Below, piece by piece: positions 14,913 through 24,536 of a DNA stretch of 64,000 nucleotides. The stretch is from Terriglobia bacterium (GTDB taxonomy: Bacteria; Acidobacteriota; Terriglobia; Terriglobales; Acidobacteriaceae): positions 272,117-336,116 of the forward strand of contig JAIQGK010000004.1 in assembly GCA_020072645.1 (NCBI GenBank), read 5' to 3'. Position numbers and translations under genes: made by a program. The stretch's first letter is position 1; every line of letters starts with the position of its first letter. The notes beneath the pieces were generated by a model. The model saw only the letters and a program-made list of their open reading frames with translations. It ran no database searches and was not told the DNA's origin.

Positions 14913-17891
14913 ATGACAACTTTTCAAAGATGGATCGGCACTTCAATGCTAGTGGCGGTGGCCGCGGGGCTGACTTTGCTGGCGCCAAAGATACACTCGC
15001 AGCAGGTGCAAGCTGAGACTGCGGCCGTTTCTTATGAAGGGCAGCGCGTGGCGTCAGTGCAGTTGGCTGGCCAACCGGATGGCGCGCCACGCAGGCTGAA
15101 GGCATTGATCACTCAGCCCATCAATGCGCCGTACTCGCAGGCAAAAGTAAATGAAACCGCGCAAGCCCTCATAAAAGGTGGGGGTGCGAAGGACGTGGAA
15201 GTACAGGTAACGCCTGCGCCCGAAGGACTACACGTGCTCTTTGTGTTGAAGCCCGCCTACTATTTTGGCGTTTATACGTTTCCCAAGGCAGAGAAGGTTT
15301 TTTCTTACACGCGTCTGCTGCAAGCAGCCAGCTATTCCAAGCAGGAGCCATTCGCCCAGGAAAAAGTAGAAGAGGCGGAATCGAACTTACTGGAATTCTT
15401 TCATCGCGTCGGTTTCTTTATGGCCACGGTGGAACCGAAGATGCAAACCGACGAGGCCCATCGCATCGTCAATGTGGAATTCGACATCAACTTGAAACGC
15501 CGTGCGAAGTTTGGAAACGTGATCTTAACCGGAGTTTCAGAGCAGCAAACCGCGAGGTTGAATGCCAGCCTTCGTTCCATCAAGGCGCGAATCAAAGGCG
15601 CGTACATCAAGCCGGGGAAACCGTATCGCCTGAAGAAGTTGACCGCGGCAACGGCATTTCTGCAACAGCAGTTGGCAAGCCAGCACTTCCTTGCCGCCCG
15701 GGTGAAGCTGGTCTCAACGCTATACAATCCGGAAACCAACCGGACTGACATTCGATATGACATAAATCAACGGTCGAGGATCGAGATCAAGCTGGCTGGA
15801 GCGCACGTTTGGGGACGAACACAAAAGAAGCTTATCCCCATGTACCAGGAAAATACTGTTGATCCGGACCTGGTGAATGAAGGCGCACAGGACCTGACGT
15901 CCTACTTCCAGTCGAAAGGTTACTTTGGCGCAAAAGTGCAGAGCAAGATTCAAAGAGACCCGTCGGGCGTGACGGTCTTATATCAGATCACCAAGGGCCC
16001 GCGAGGCAAGGTAGAAGCTATTGAATTCCATGGCAACGAGCACTTTTCTGACAAAGACCTGAAATCACACGTGCTGGTAACCAAACGTACTCCGCTGATC
16101 CCGTTTTCTCATGGGAAATATAGCGAACAGCTGGTGCGTAAGAGCGTGAAGAATATTGAAGGGCTGTATCGGGGCGCCGGATATAGCCAGGTGAAAGTCA
16201 CGCCGAAGGTGGTGAACAAGGACAATGAGCTGCAGCTTGCGTTCCAGGTGGAAGAAGGCGTGCGTGACGTGGTGGAGTCATTACAGGTGGAAGGGACTAA
16301 GGCGCTCACACAGCAGGAGCTCGCGCCCAAGGGCATGAACCTGGAGCCGGGGAAGCCTTACTCCACACTGCTGCTAACCAAAGACCGCGACCAGATCATG
16401 GCAACGTACCTGGACAAAGGTTTTCTGAACGTGACGTTTAAGTCGAAAGTGGAGCACACGAAGGACGATCCGCACCATGTGCACGTGGTTTATGAGATAG
16501 ACGAGGGACCGCAGGTGCATACGGCCAGCGTGGAGCCAGTGGGAGCCCAGCATACGCGTCCGGAAATTATTGCGCGCAATGCAAATATCAAAGTGAACAA
16601 GCCGTTGAGCGAGACAGCCCTTCTACGCGGCGAGAGCCAGCTCTACACCCTGGGCGTGTTTGATTGGGCCAGCGTGGATACACGCGCGCCGATCACCGAC
16701 GATCCCAATGCGGCCGTGCTGGTGAAGCTGCACGAATCAAAGCGCAACACCATTGCGTATGGATTCGGCTTTCAGGTCATCAATCGCGGTGGCAGCATTC
16801 CCAGCGGAACGATTGCGCTGCCGGGACTTCCGCCCGTAGGTCTGCCGCAGAAATTTACCACCAGCCAAAAAACATTCTGGGGACCGGAAGGGTCGGTTGA
16901 GTACACACGCAGGAATTTCCGAGGTCGCGCGGAGACTGTAACTCTCTCTGCGTTTGGCGGAAGGCTGGACCAGCGTGGGTCAGCAAGCTGGAACAACCCT
17001 ACAATCTGGAATACAGGATGGAGTTCCACCGTCACATTCTCCGGCGAGCGGACGAGCGAAAATCCCATCTACACCGCGCGCCTGGGCGGAGCGGGAGTCC
17101 AGTTCCAGCATTATCTGGATAGGAACCGGCAAAAGTCCGTGATTTTCCGCTACGACTTCCGCCGCACGAACCTTTCGAACATAGTGATACCAGACCTGGT
17201 GCTGCCGGAAGACCAGAACGTGCGGCTCTCAGCACTCTCCGCATCCTTCAGCCGTGATTCGCGCGACAACTTGCTGGATGCGCACAAAGGAATCTATGAG
17301 AGCTTTCAAGTGGACATAAACCCGAGCTTTCTTGGATCGAGCACAAGCTTTGGACGCTTTCTGGGACAAACCGCTTACTACAAATCTTTGACGAGCGATT
17401 CATCGCTGGTGTGGGCCAACAGCCTGCGGCTGGGAATGGAGCATGCATTTGGAGGCGCGCACATTCCCATCAGCGAAAGCTTTTTCTCTGGAGGCGGCAG
17501 CACGTTGCGCGGCTTCAGCTTGAATGGCGCCGGACCGCAGCGCGAGGTCCTGGTCTGTCCAACGGACAACCCGAACTGCGGTGAAAAGATTGCTGTGCCG
17601 GTAGGTGGTAAGCAGCTTGTGATCCTGAATTCAGAGCTGCGATTTCCGCTGGGCATTTCCGTACCGTTTGTGGGCGGAACTCTGGGCGGCGCGGCATTTT
17701 ATGATGCCGGCAACGTTTATTCCAACGTGAGTTTCAAGAACGTGGCCTCCGACCTGACGCATACCGTTGGATTCGGATTCCGTTACAAGACGCCGGTGGG
17801 GCCGGTCCGCATTGATATTGGACATCTGCTAAATGCGCCGCCGGGAGTGAAGACATATCAATTCTTTTTGACGCTGGGACAGGCATTCTAA
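14913..17891 (+). CDS. tamA: BamA/TamA-family outer-membrane assembly protein
   Basis: This Omp85-superfamily protein has 992 residues. The N-terminus has a signal peptide (TSMLVAVAAGLTLLAPKIHS). Residues ~45-600 carry a series of POTRA domains, visible as repeats such as VEFDINLKRRAKFGNVILTG, RSRIEIKLAGAHV and GKVEAIEFHGNEHFSD. Residues ~620-992 are the 16-strand barrel of the surface antigen family, with RGFSLNGAGPQ (the conserved RGF loop-6 motif) and a terminal strand YQFFLTLGQAF. It is followed 31 bp later by a TamB-like gene, so it most likely acts as TamA in the envelope translocation and assembly module. More POTRA domains than E. coli TamA (three) are apparent; a BamA paralogue is the alternative. 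Confidence 0.85.
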   Translation: MTTFQRWIGTSMLVAVAAGLTLLAPKIHSQQVQAETAAVSYEGQRVASVQLAGQPDGAPRRLKALITQPINAPYSQAKVNETAQALIKGGGAKDVEVQVTPAPEGLHVLFVLKPAYYFGVYTFPKAEKVFSYTRLLQAASYSKQEPFAQEKVEEAESNLLEFFHRVGFFMATVEPKMQTDEAHRIVNVEFDINLKRRAKFGNVILTGVSEQQTARLNASLRSIKARIKGAYIKPGKPYRLKKLTAATAFLQQQLASQHFLAARVKLVSTLYNPETNRTDIRYDINQRSRIEIKLAGAHVWGRTQKKLIPMYQENTVDPDLVNEGAQDLTSYFQSKGYFGAKVQSKIQRDPSGVTVLYQITKGPRGKVEAIEFHGNEHFSDKDLKSHVLVTKRTPLIPFSHGKYSEQLVRKSVKNIEGLYRGAGYSQVKVTPKVVNKDNELQLAFQVEEGVRDVVESLQVEGTKALTQQELAPKGMNLEPGKPYSTLLLTKDRDQIMATYLDKGFLNVTFKSKVEHTKDDPHHVHVVYEIDEGPQVHTASVEPVGAQHTRPEIIARNANIKVNKPLSETALLRGESQLYTLGVFDWASVDTRAPITDDPNAAVLVKLHESKRNTIAYGFGFQVINRGGSIPSGTIALPGLPPVGLPQKFTTSQKTFWGPEGSVEYTRRNFRGRAETVTLSAFGGRLDQRGSASWNNPTIWNTGWSSTVTFSGERTSENPIYTARLGGAGVQFQHYLDRNRQKSVIFRYDFRRTNLSNIVIPDLVLPEDQNVRLSALSASFSRDSRDNLLDAHKGIYESFQVDINPSFLGSSTSFGRFLGQTAYYKSLTSDSSLVWANSLRLGMEHAFGGAHIPISESFFSGGGSTLRGFSLNGAGPQREVLVCPTDNPNCGEKIAVPVGGKQLVILNSELRFPLGISVPFVGGTLGGAAFYDAGNVYSNVSFKNVASDLTHTVGFGFRYKTPVGPVRIDIGHLLNAPPGVKTYQFFLTLGQAF

Positions 17892-17922
17892 CAAGGGCGA
17901 GGCATTAAAAAAGGGTGAATCA

Positions 17923-20900
17923 GTGAAGAAGTGGAAAAAGATTACTCTGTGGAGTCTGGCGGCAATCATCGTGCTGCTTGTGGGTACCGTGGTGACGCTG
18001 GTGTTGTTGCTCGACCACAATGAAGGTTTTCGCCATAGCATTCTGGCCAAGGTGGAGAAGAGCGTGCGTGAATCGACCGGCGCGCGGCTAGAGGTGCGAG
18101 ACTTCAGCCTCAGGCTCTCCAATCTAAGCCTGGATCTTTACAATGTCGTGGTGCATGGGACCGAAGCCGATCCCAGCAAGCCATTGGTGGCAGTTGACCA
18201 TCTGCAGGTGGGGTTGACGATTGATTCATTGCTGCATAAGAAGTGGCATGTGCGCGACATTATTGTGGACCATCCAGTGGTGCGGATGGCGGTGAACAAG
18301 GCAGGGGAAAACAATCTGCCCAAACCGGAAAAGAAAAGCACCAGCAGCAGCAACACGAACGTTTTTGATCTGGCGATACGGGAACTGCGCCTGAACAACG
18401 GCGAAATTTATTACAACGACCAGAAGACGCCGCTGGAAGCCGATCTGCATAACTTTGCGGTGAATGCGAACTACGATCCGGCGCAGAAGAAATATACTGG
18501 CGATCTTGGCTACAACACGGGAAAAATCGTGTATGGAAAATATTCGCCGGTAGAGCACAACTTGCAGGCAAAGTTTGGCGTAACGCCACAACAATTCACG
18601 CTGGACAGACTTGATCTTACGGCAGGGGAGTCGCGGGTTGGGTTGAATGCAACGGTAAACGATTACAGCTCGCCGAACATGCAGGCCACGGGCAGATATG
18701 AAGGGACGCTGGTCATCAATGACTTCAAACGAATCCTGAAAGATCCTTCGCTTCCCGGCGGGACGGTGAAGCTAACGGGACAAATGAAGTATCAGGCTGA
18801 CCCGAAGCGGCCGATGCTGGAGACGGTGTCTATTGACGGCAACGTGAGCAGTGCTGGGCTCAACGTGAAGACGCCGAGATTGCAGACCGAAGTCCGCGAT
18901 CTTTACGCGAAGTACCAGCTTTCAGGCGGCAATGCGGAAGTGAATGACATTCGCGCGCGAGTGCTGGGCGGCACGCTGAGCGGCAAGCTGACGATTAAAG
19001 ACGTTGCGGGAGCGTCGATCGCGCAGTTGCAGGCTTCGCTGAAAGGTTTGTCGCTGGACCAGGCGCAGACGGCGACGCACAACACGTCGATGCGGCAGGC
19101 GCATTTGAGCGGAAGCGTTGATGCGGATGCGAGCGCGCATTGGGCCAAGACGCTGGACAATCTTGTAGCGCATAGCGATGCCATAATCAAAGCAAGTCTT
19201 GGACAAGGGCCTGCGATGCCGGTGAATGGCGTGATCCATGCTGACTACGCCGCGGCGCATAAAGAGCTTGCGCTGGCTAATAGCTACATTCGGACGCCGC
19301 AAACAAGCATTAACCTGAATGGAAAAATCAGTGATCGTTCGCAATTGCAGGTGGCGTTGCGATCGAATGATTTGCACGAATTGGAGACGTTGTCGGCGGC
19401 ATTGCAGAAACCCATGCCCGGGCAGCCCGCGCCACAGCCGCTGGGACTTTACGGCACAGCCAATGTGAATGCGACGGTGAGTGGATCGCTCACGGCGCCG
19501 CGGATCAATGGCCAGATGGATGCGCGCAATTTCCGCGTAAAGGGAAGTTCGTGGAAGGTGCTGCACACGGCTTTTGCGGCGAATCCTTCACAGGTGACGC
19601 TGAGCAATGGCAACCTGGAAGCTGTGCCGCAGGGCCGAATCAATTTCAGCGCGCAAGCGCGGCTGAAGAACTGGGCCTACACGCCGTCCAGTCCGATTAC
19701 GGCGAATATTTCCGGCTCGCAGATTTCGATTGCTGACCTGGAGCGGTTGTTGAATAAGACGTACCCGGTGAGCGGCACGCTTGCGCTCAACGTTTCTGTC
19801 CACGGATCGCAGCTCAATCCCGTGGGGCAGGGAACGTTGACGGTGACGAAAGCGAAGGTATCGACCGAGCCGATCCAAAATCTGAACGTGAAGTTTGAAG
19901 GCGATGGTAACACCGTGAAAGCGAATCTGACGGTGCAAATGCCGGCCGGGTCGGCGCGGGCGGATGTGAATTATTTTCCCAAGACGGAGGGATACGATGC
20001 GCATGTGCAATCGCAAAATTTCCGGCTGGAAAAGCTGCAGACCGTCATCGCGCGGAACATGCAGATTGCGGGCGGCGTGAACCTGAATGTGAGCGGGAAG
20101 GGAACAGTCAAAGATCCGCAATTGCAGGCGACTATCGAAGTGCTGCAATTGCAGATGCAGAAGCAGACGGTGCAGGGGGTGAAGTTCCAAACCACGGTGC
20201 AGAACCATGTGGCGACAATTGCGCTCGATTCAGACGTAGCCAAGGTCGCGCTCAAAGCGCGCGGCACGGTGGGAATCGAGACGCCGTATATGGCGGACAT
20301 CCGCCTGGACAGCGGGAAGATTGATTTCCAGCCGCTGGTTGCGCTGTATGCTCCGGCGCAGGCGGCAGATTTGTCCGGTCAGACAGAGCTGCATGCGACG
20401 GTGCGCGGACCGCTGGCGGATAAGAACCGAGTGGAAGCGCATCTTGAAGTGCCGAACCTGAACGTAAACTACAAACAATTTCAATTGGCGGCGGCAAAAC
20501 CCATTCGCGTTGACTACCAGAACGGCACCGCAACGCTGCAGCCAACTTCAATTCGCGGGACCGGCACGAGTATAGATGCGCAAGGAATAGTGCCGGTGAC
20601 TACGCCAAAGGCCGCGTCGTTCCTAGTGAAAGGCAATGTTGACCTGGGAATTGCGCAACTGGTTGTACCGGACATTACCAGTTCCGGCCAGTTGCAATTT
20701 GATGTTGATTCAAAGCGTTATGGCCAGGGGACGAATTTGAACGGCCAGATCAAGATTGTGAATGCCAACCTGCATACGGCGGATTCCCCCGTTGGCCTGG
20801 ACCACGCGAACGGGGTGATCAATGTAACGCATACACGGCTGGAGATCAGCAGCTTTCAGGGGCAGATGGGCGGAGGGACCATCAATGCGACGGGCGCAGT

Positions 20901-21885
20901 GGCGTACCGGCCGGCAATCCAGTTCCAGCTTGGGCTTTCAGCCAACAACATCCGTGTGCGCTATCCGGAAGGGGTACGCGCCATTCTGGCCTCTAACCTT
21001 GCGCTCACGGGGAACCCGCAAGCGTCAGAGCTAAACGGCCAGGTGAGAATTGAGCGCGTATCATTCACGCCGGACTTTGATCTGGGCACATTTACTTCGC
21101 AGTTCAGTGGGGAGTCGAGCGACAGCGGAACGCCAGGCTCATTCACGCAGAGCATGAAGCTGAATATCGCGGTGCAATCGACGAGCCAGATGAACCTGGT
21201 GAGCAGCCAGGTAAGCGTAAAGGGTGACGCGAATTTACGCGTGGTGGGCACGGCCGCTGATCCTGTGATTCTGGGGCGCAGCAACCTGACAGGCGGCGAA
21301 TTCTTTCTGGCCGGGAACCGCTATCAGGTGGACCACGGAACAATCGATTTCCTGAACCCCGTACGCACAGAGCCGGTGCTGAACATCCAGGTAAAAACCA
21401 GGATTGACGAATACAACATCACGCTGGCGTTGAATGGACCGGTGGAACGCCTGCAAACAACGTACACGTCCGATCCTGCATTGCCGCCGGTGGACATTAT
21501 TAACCTGATCGCGACGGGGAAGACCGTGGAGTCAGCGGCGGCCAATCCAAGCCCAAGCCCGACGAGTTCGCTGGGCGCGCAATCACTGCTGGCATCGGGC
21601 ATCAGCAGCCAGGTAAGCGGCAAGATCGCCAAGCTGGCCGGCGTGTCACAGTTGCAGATCGACCCCGGCTTGGGAACCGACAACGGACAGAACCCCGGGG
21701 CGCGCGTCGCAATCCAGCAGCGCGTTACCAGCAACCTGCTGGTGACATTTGCCACTGACATTACATCGACGCAACGGCAGGCAATACAGATTGAGTACAA
21801 GTTCAATCCAAAATGGTCCGTGAGCGGAACGCGCAACCAGAACGGCGGCTTTGGCGTGGATGGAAGGTATAGGAAGGATTTTTAG
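17923..21885 (+). CDS. tamB: TamB-like inner-membrane-anchored AsmA-type bridge protein
   Basis: The 1320-residue protein starts with one membrane helix (residues ~7-30) and a following DUF748/AsmA-like head (LEVRDFSLRLSNLSLDLYNV, VGLTIDSLLHKKWHVRDI). A long repetitive beta-rich body follows, ending in the TamB/DUF490 C-terminus: GGEFFLAGNRYQVDHGTIDF, LNIQVKTRI, LALNGPVERLQTTYTSDPAL and the closing GVDGRYRKDF. Family members form a hydrophobic beta-taco across the periplasm that moves lipids or assists barrel assembly with TamA. The tandem position after the Omp85 gene and the shared direction make an operon almost certain. The length is close to E. coli TamB (~1260). Confidence 0.9.
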   Translation: MKKWKKITLWSLAAIIVLLVGTVVTLVLLLDHNEGFRHSILAKVEKSVRESTGARLEVRDFSLRLSNLSLDLYNVVVHGTEADPSKPLVAVDHLQVGLTIDSLLHKKWHVRDIIVDHPVVRMAVNKAGENNLPKPEKKSTSSSNTNVFDLAIRELRLNNGEIYYNDQKTPLEADLHNFAVNANYDPAQKKYTGDLGYNTGKIVYGKYSPVEHNLQAKFGVTPQQFTLDRLDLTAGESRVGLNATVNDYSSPNMQATGRYEGTLVINDFKRILKDPSLPGGTVKLTGQMKYQADPKRPMLETVSIDGNVSSAGLNVKTPRLQTEVRDLYAKYQLSGGNAEVNDIRARVLGGTLSGKLTIKDVAGASIAQLQASLKGLSLDQAQTATHNTSMRQAHLSGSVDADASAHWAKTLDNLVAHSDAIIKASLGQGPAMPVNGVIHADYAAAHKELALANSYIRTPQTSINLNGKISDRSQLQVALRSNDLHELETLSAALQKPMPGQPAPQPLGLYGTANVNATVSGSLTAPRINGQMDARNFRVKGSSWKVLHTAFAANPSQVTLSNGNLEAVPQGRINFSAQARLKNWAYTPSSPITANISGSQISIADLERLLNKTYPVSGTLALNVSVHGSQLNPVGQGTLTVTKAKVSTEPIQNLNVKFEGDGNTVKANLTVQMPAGSARADVNYFPKTEGYDAHVQSQNFRLEKLQTVIARNMQIAGGVNLNVSGKGTVKDPQLQATIEVLQLQMQKQTVQGVKFQTTVQNHVATIALDSDVAKVALKARGTVGIETPYMADIRLDSGKIDFQPLVALYAPAQAADLSGQTELHATVRGPLADKNRVEAHLEVPNLNVNYKQFQLAAAKPIRVDYQNGTATLQPTSIRGTGTSIDAQGIVPVTTPKAASFLVKGNVDLGIAQLVVPDITSSGQLQFDVDSKRYGQGTNLNGQIKIVNANLHTADSPVGLDHANGVINVTHTRLEISSFQGQMGGGTINATGAVAYRPAIQFQLGLSANNIRVRYPEGVRAILASNLALTGNPQASELNGQVRIERVSFTPDFDLGTFTSQFSGESSDSGTPGSFTQSMKLNIAVQSTSQMNLVSSQVSVKGDANLRVVGTAADPVILGRSNLTGGEFFLAGNRYQVDHGTIDFLNPVRTEPVLNIQVKTRIDEYNITLALNGPVERLQTTYTSDPALPPVDIINLIATGKTVESAAANPSPSPTSSLGAQSLLASGISSQVSGKIAKLAGVSQLQIDPGLGTDNGQNPGARVAIQQRVTSNLLVTFATDITSTQRQAIQIEYKFNPKWSVSGTRNQNGGFGVDGRYRKDF

Positions 21886-22022
21886 CCGGTACTCATAGCC
21901 CCGATTTTTGTGCCGCCGTTTCACTGGCTGAATTCCCACATTGCTGTCTTGTGACCATGGCCTGGCGCGCTGCTGGCGTTTTATTCGCTGCGCCTAATGC
22001 TGCCCATCATTAACTCCTTGTT

Positions 22023-22078
22023 CTGTAAACTGAAGTGCAACTTCATGCACTCGAAGCAGGTTTGCAGTATGTTTACAG
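22023..22078 (-). terminator. Inverted repeat downstream of the ABC-3C operon
   Basis: CTGTAAAC (22023-22030) pairs with GTTTACAG (22071-22078), and inside it GTGCA/TGCAC can pair. It lies in the convergent space between tamB and the ABC-3C ATPase gene. It may be a weak terminator or mark the island edge; no T-tract is obvious. Confidence 0.35.
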
Positions 22079-22095
22079 CGCTTAATCGGCGGCGC

Positions 22096-24057
22096 TTATA
22101 CGTCGGCGCGCACGGGCCAGTCCAGCGGGATTAGCGCTTTGCCTGAAGCGCGGTTCCAACGCTCCCGGGTAGCGGCTACATAGCGCGCATCATCAGCAAA
22201 ATATGCGTGCTCAATAAGCAGAACCTGCAAGCCCGATCGCCGTGCGGTTTCGGTGAAAAGGAAGTCGATATGCTTGCGCATCGCTTGCATGTCCTCATCC
22301 TCTTCGCGGCCCACAATTTCAGTTTCATCCTCGTCCTCACCGCGTGTCGGGAAATATGGCCGACTCACTTGATCCAGTATGAGCAGCCCAGGTACGGGTG
22401 CCTCGACTGTTTCGAAGTAGCGCTGCAGCGCAAATGATAATGCAATGTGCACGGCCAGGTAGTTTTGATCCGAACCCACATCAGGCATCCGCAGAACTGC
22501 CTGACTCCCGGCTTCGATAACCGCAACTTCGGGCACGTGAGAGGAGAAAGCGAGTTCGGCACCGACGCACGGAGCGACAGTTGGCAAGACAGCGAATGCC
22601 TCAGACGCAAACTGCGAAATCTTCATCTCTGCCCGGTGGACTTTGATCGCCTTGGATTCGCGATCAACGCGCGCCTCAAGCTCAGCAATCTCCGCCCTGA
22701 GCACGGTCAAGTCTCGCGAAACTTGGCGCGGCTCGTCTGCGCTAGTCTCAAGGAAAAAGGAGATCCGGCCTAACAGATGCGCTCGGAGTTGCGCAATGTT
22801 AGCAAGTTGCCGCGTTTCCGCGCTCTGACGAAGCCAACTTTGGATCTGGTCGTCTACCCGGCGTAACTCACCATTGAGCGCGGTAATTGCCTCGTCGAGA
22901 GTCCGGTCATGCTCAACTAGTCTCGGCTTCACTCTTTCAACCGCCGCACTCTCCGCTCGCACGGTACGCAGGGTGGACTGCAATGCCCGTGCTGCTTCCC
23001 GTCCAAGCTCCGAAGGAGCCTGACAAACAGGGCAAACTTCCGAAATATCTTGGAGGTGGAGATGTTCGGCTAACATCAACTTGTCGCGCTGGCGCGTGAC
23101 TGCGCCCTCGAAACCTGTTGCTTCCCGAACAGCGTCTCGCGTCGCTTGTAATTGACGGCGCGCTATACCTACGGCTTCCAAAATTTCGCGCCGGCGGGTA
23201 TGTAGTGTTCCAAGTTCACCCTCAGCCGGGTAGGAGTTGGCTTGGAGTTGGGTATCTGAAATCGTTCTTAGGTGCGCCAGCAAGTCTGCTTCGGAAGCCT
23301 GTTCAGATAATGCGGCAGATATCCCTATTCGGACAGCCTCCGCTACTAGACCAAATGCGCGCTGCTTGAGTGCACTATCAGATGCTGCCCGCGAGCGCTC
23401 ACGTGCTCTTTCTCTTTCGAGTACCCGCTGCAGCCTGCGTAGCTTCCGCTCGTCGACGCCGCTAGCTTCGTCCGTCGCACGTAGGAAATAGGGTATGGCT
23501 GCGACAATGTCGTGGGCCTTGTCGGCCTTCTCCAACCCGTGGAGTAGGACCGACTCGCTGTAGATGACTTCCTTCGTGACAAAAAGGTATGGAGTCACAT
23601 GGCGTAAGGTGGCGCGTCCTCGTTCTTCGCCCTCCTCATTTGGTTCGCCCGCCAAGTCGCCGATACCAAACGCCCGCTCAATAAAAGATTTAGCCGCCTC
23701 AATTGTGGTCGCACCGTCGAAGTCATCTAGATTCCTCGGCAAGGGTAGATTGCGGCCGGCCACCACGAACATGTGCGTACTAGCACGTTGGCCTACAGGC
23801 GGAATGATGCGGCCCACTATCATCTCCGCATCTCCGGCTATCCACTTGACCCCGACAGCTACGCTGCGCCTACGCACGTGTACGGGAAGTTCGCACGTGT
23901 TCGAGCCAAGGCAATAATCGATTGCCTTGATCAACGTTGACTTCCCGGTGCCTGATGCGCCAGTAATTATGTTAACGGCATCGGATTCGAGTTTCACATC
24001 GCGCCGCTGGCCGGATGTTCCAAGAAAAAAAATGTTATCAATGTTCCAGCGAATCAT
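22096..24057 (-). CDS. DUF3732 Rad50/SMC-like ATPase of an ABC three-component (ABC-3C) system
   Basis: The start is set to the ATG at 24057, which overlaps the stop of the previous gene as ATGA. The 653-residue protein begins MIRWNIDNIFFLG and has Walker A GASGTGKST at 33-41. Long coiled coils at ~200-330 and ~350-480 flank a Rad50-type zinc hook CPVC at 342-345. Then come a signature-like GSDQNYLAVHIALSFAL (~528-544) and Walker B LLILDQ (558-563) followed by VSRPYFP. Gln replaces the usual catalytic Glu, as is normal in this family. Such ATPases are proposed to sense or remodel nucleic acid and license the partner effector. It is the third gene of a tightly overlapping set. Family call is strong; a defence role is predicted, not shown. 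Confidence 0.88.
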   Translation of the reverse strand: MIRWNIDNIFFLGTSGQRRDVKLESDAVNIITGASGTGKSTLIKAIDYCLGSNTCELPVHVRRRSVAVGVKWIAGDAEMIVGRIIPPVGQRASTHMFVVAGRNLPLPRNLDDFDGATTIEAAKSFIERAFGIGDLAGEPNEEGEERGRATLRHVTPYLFVTKEVIYSESVLLHGLEKADKAHDIVAAIPYFLRATDEASGVDERKLRRLQRVLERERARERSRAASDSALKQRAFGLVAEAVRIGISAALSEQASEADLLAHLRTISDTQLQANSYPAEGELGTLHTRRREILEAVGIARRQLQATRDAVREATGFEGAVTRQRDKLMLAEHLHLQDISEVCPVCQAPSELGREAARALQSTLRTVRAESAAVERVKPRLVEHDRTLDEAITALNGELRRVDDQIQSWLRQSAETRQLANIAQLRAHLLGRISFFLETSADEPRQVSRDLTVLRAEIAELEARVDRESKAIKVHRAEMKISQFASEAFAVLPTVAPCVGAELAFSSHVPEVAVIEAGSQAVLRMPDVGSDQNYLAVHIALSFALQRYFETVEAPVPGLLILDQVSRPYFPTRGEDEDETEIVGREEDEDMQAMRKHIDFLFTETARRSGLQVLLIEHAYFADDARYVAATRERWNRASGKALIPLDWPVRADV

Positions 24058-24536
24058 ACTGTGAACCCCATCATGTGGAAGACCGCGCGAGTCGACCCCG
24101 CTTTTGCGAACCAATAGCCAAGCCGAGCGGCGCGCTTAAGCACCTGGCCCGGCTCTTCACCTAGGGCTTTCGCCACGCTTGTTTTGATTTTCCTATCACC
24201 GATACCAAGGCGGGCACCCTCACCAAACTTCAGGACACGCGTAAAGCATCCGAAGCGAATCGCCTCTGTGACAATATCTATAGAGCCGTTGACGCGTTCG
24301 GCGAGACCGATTTGCACTTGCGGACTGCGCTCCAACCACTCGAGTAAACCGGTATTCTTGTTTGTTCCCAAGAAGGCGCTGTCGAAGTCGCCGGATAAGG
24401 CAAGAGGCAGTGAGAGATAGGCAACTGGAACTTCCGGCCCGTTCGCATTTATGGAAAGGTATGTTTTTATGAAGGCAGCCAAAGCGTATGCACAAAATGC
24501 GGGGTTAGTCTCGGAGTAGATATCGTGGGCAGTCAT
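24054..24536 (-). CDS. ABC-3C middle component
   Basis: This 160-residue protein lies between the effector and the ATPase with 4-bp ATGA overlaps on both sides, so the three are translationally coupled. It opens with YSETNPAFCAYALAAFIKTY, has the small conserved core YLSLPLALSGDF and NTGLLEWLERSPQVQIGLAERV, and ends with ARLGYWFAKAGSTRAVFHMMGF, all in the style of middle components of ABC three-component systems. No catalytic motif or membrane segment is visible. It is thought to bridge the ATPase and the effector, by analogy; the molecular role is unknown. Confidence 0.8.
   Translation of the reverse strand: MTAHDIYSETNPAFCAYALAAFIKTYLSINANGPEVPVAYLSLPLALSGDFDSAFLGTNKNTGLLEWLERSPQVQIGLAERVNGSIDIVTEAIRFGCFTRVLKFGEGARLGIGDRKIKTSVAKALGEEPGQVLKRAARLGYWFAKAGSTRAVFHMMGFTV

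Noticed and set aside
18922-20208. Several minus-strand frames inside tamB
   Set aside because: They are Arg/His-rich antisense frames with no motifs, within a continuous 1320-residue gene.
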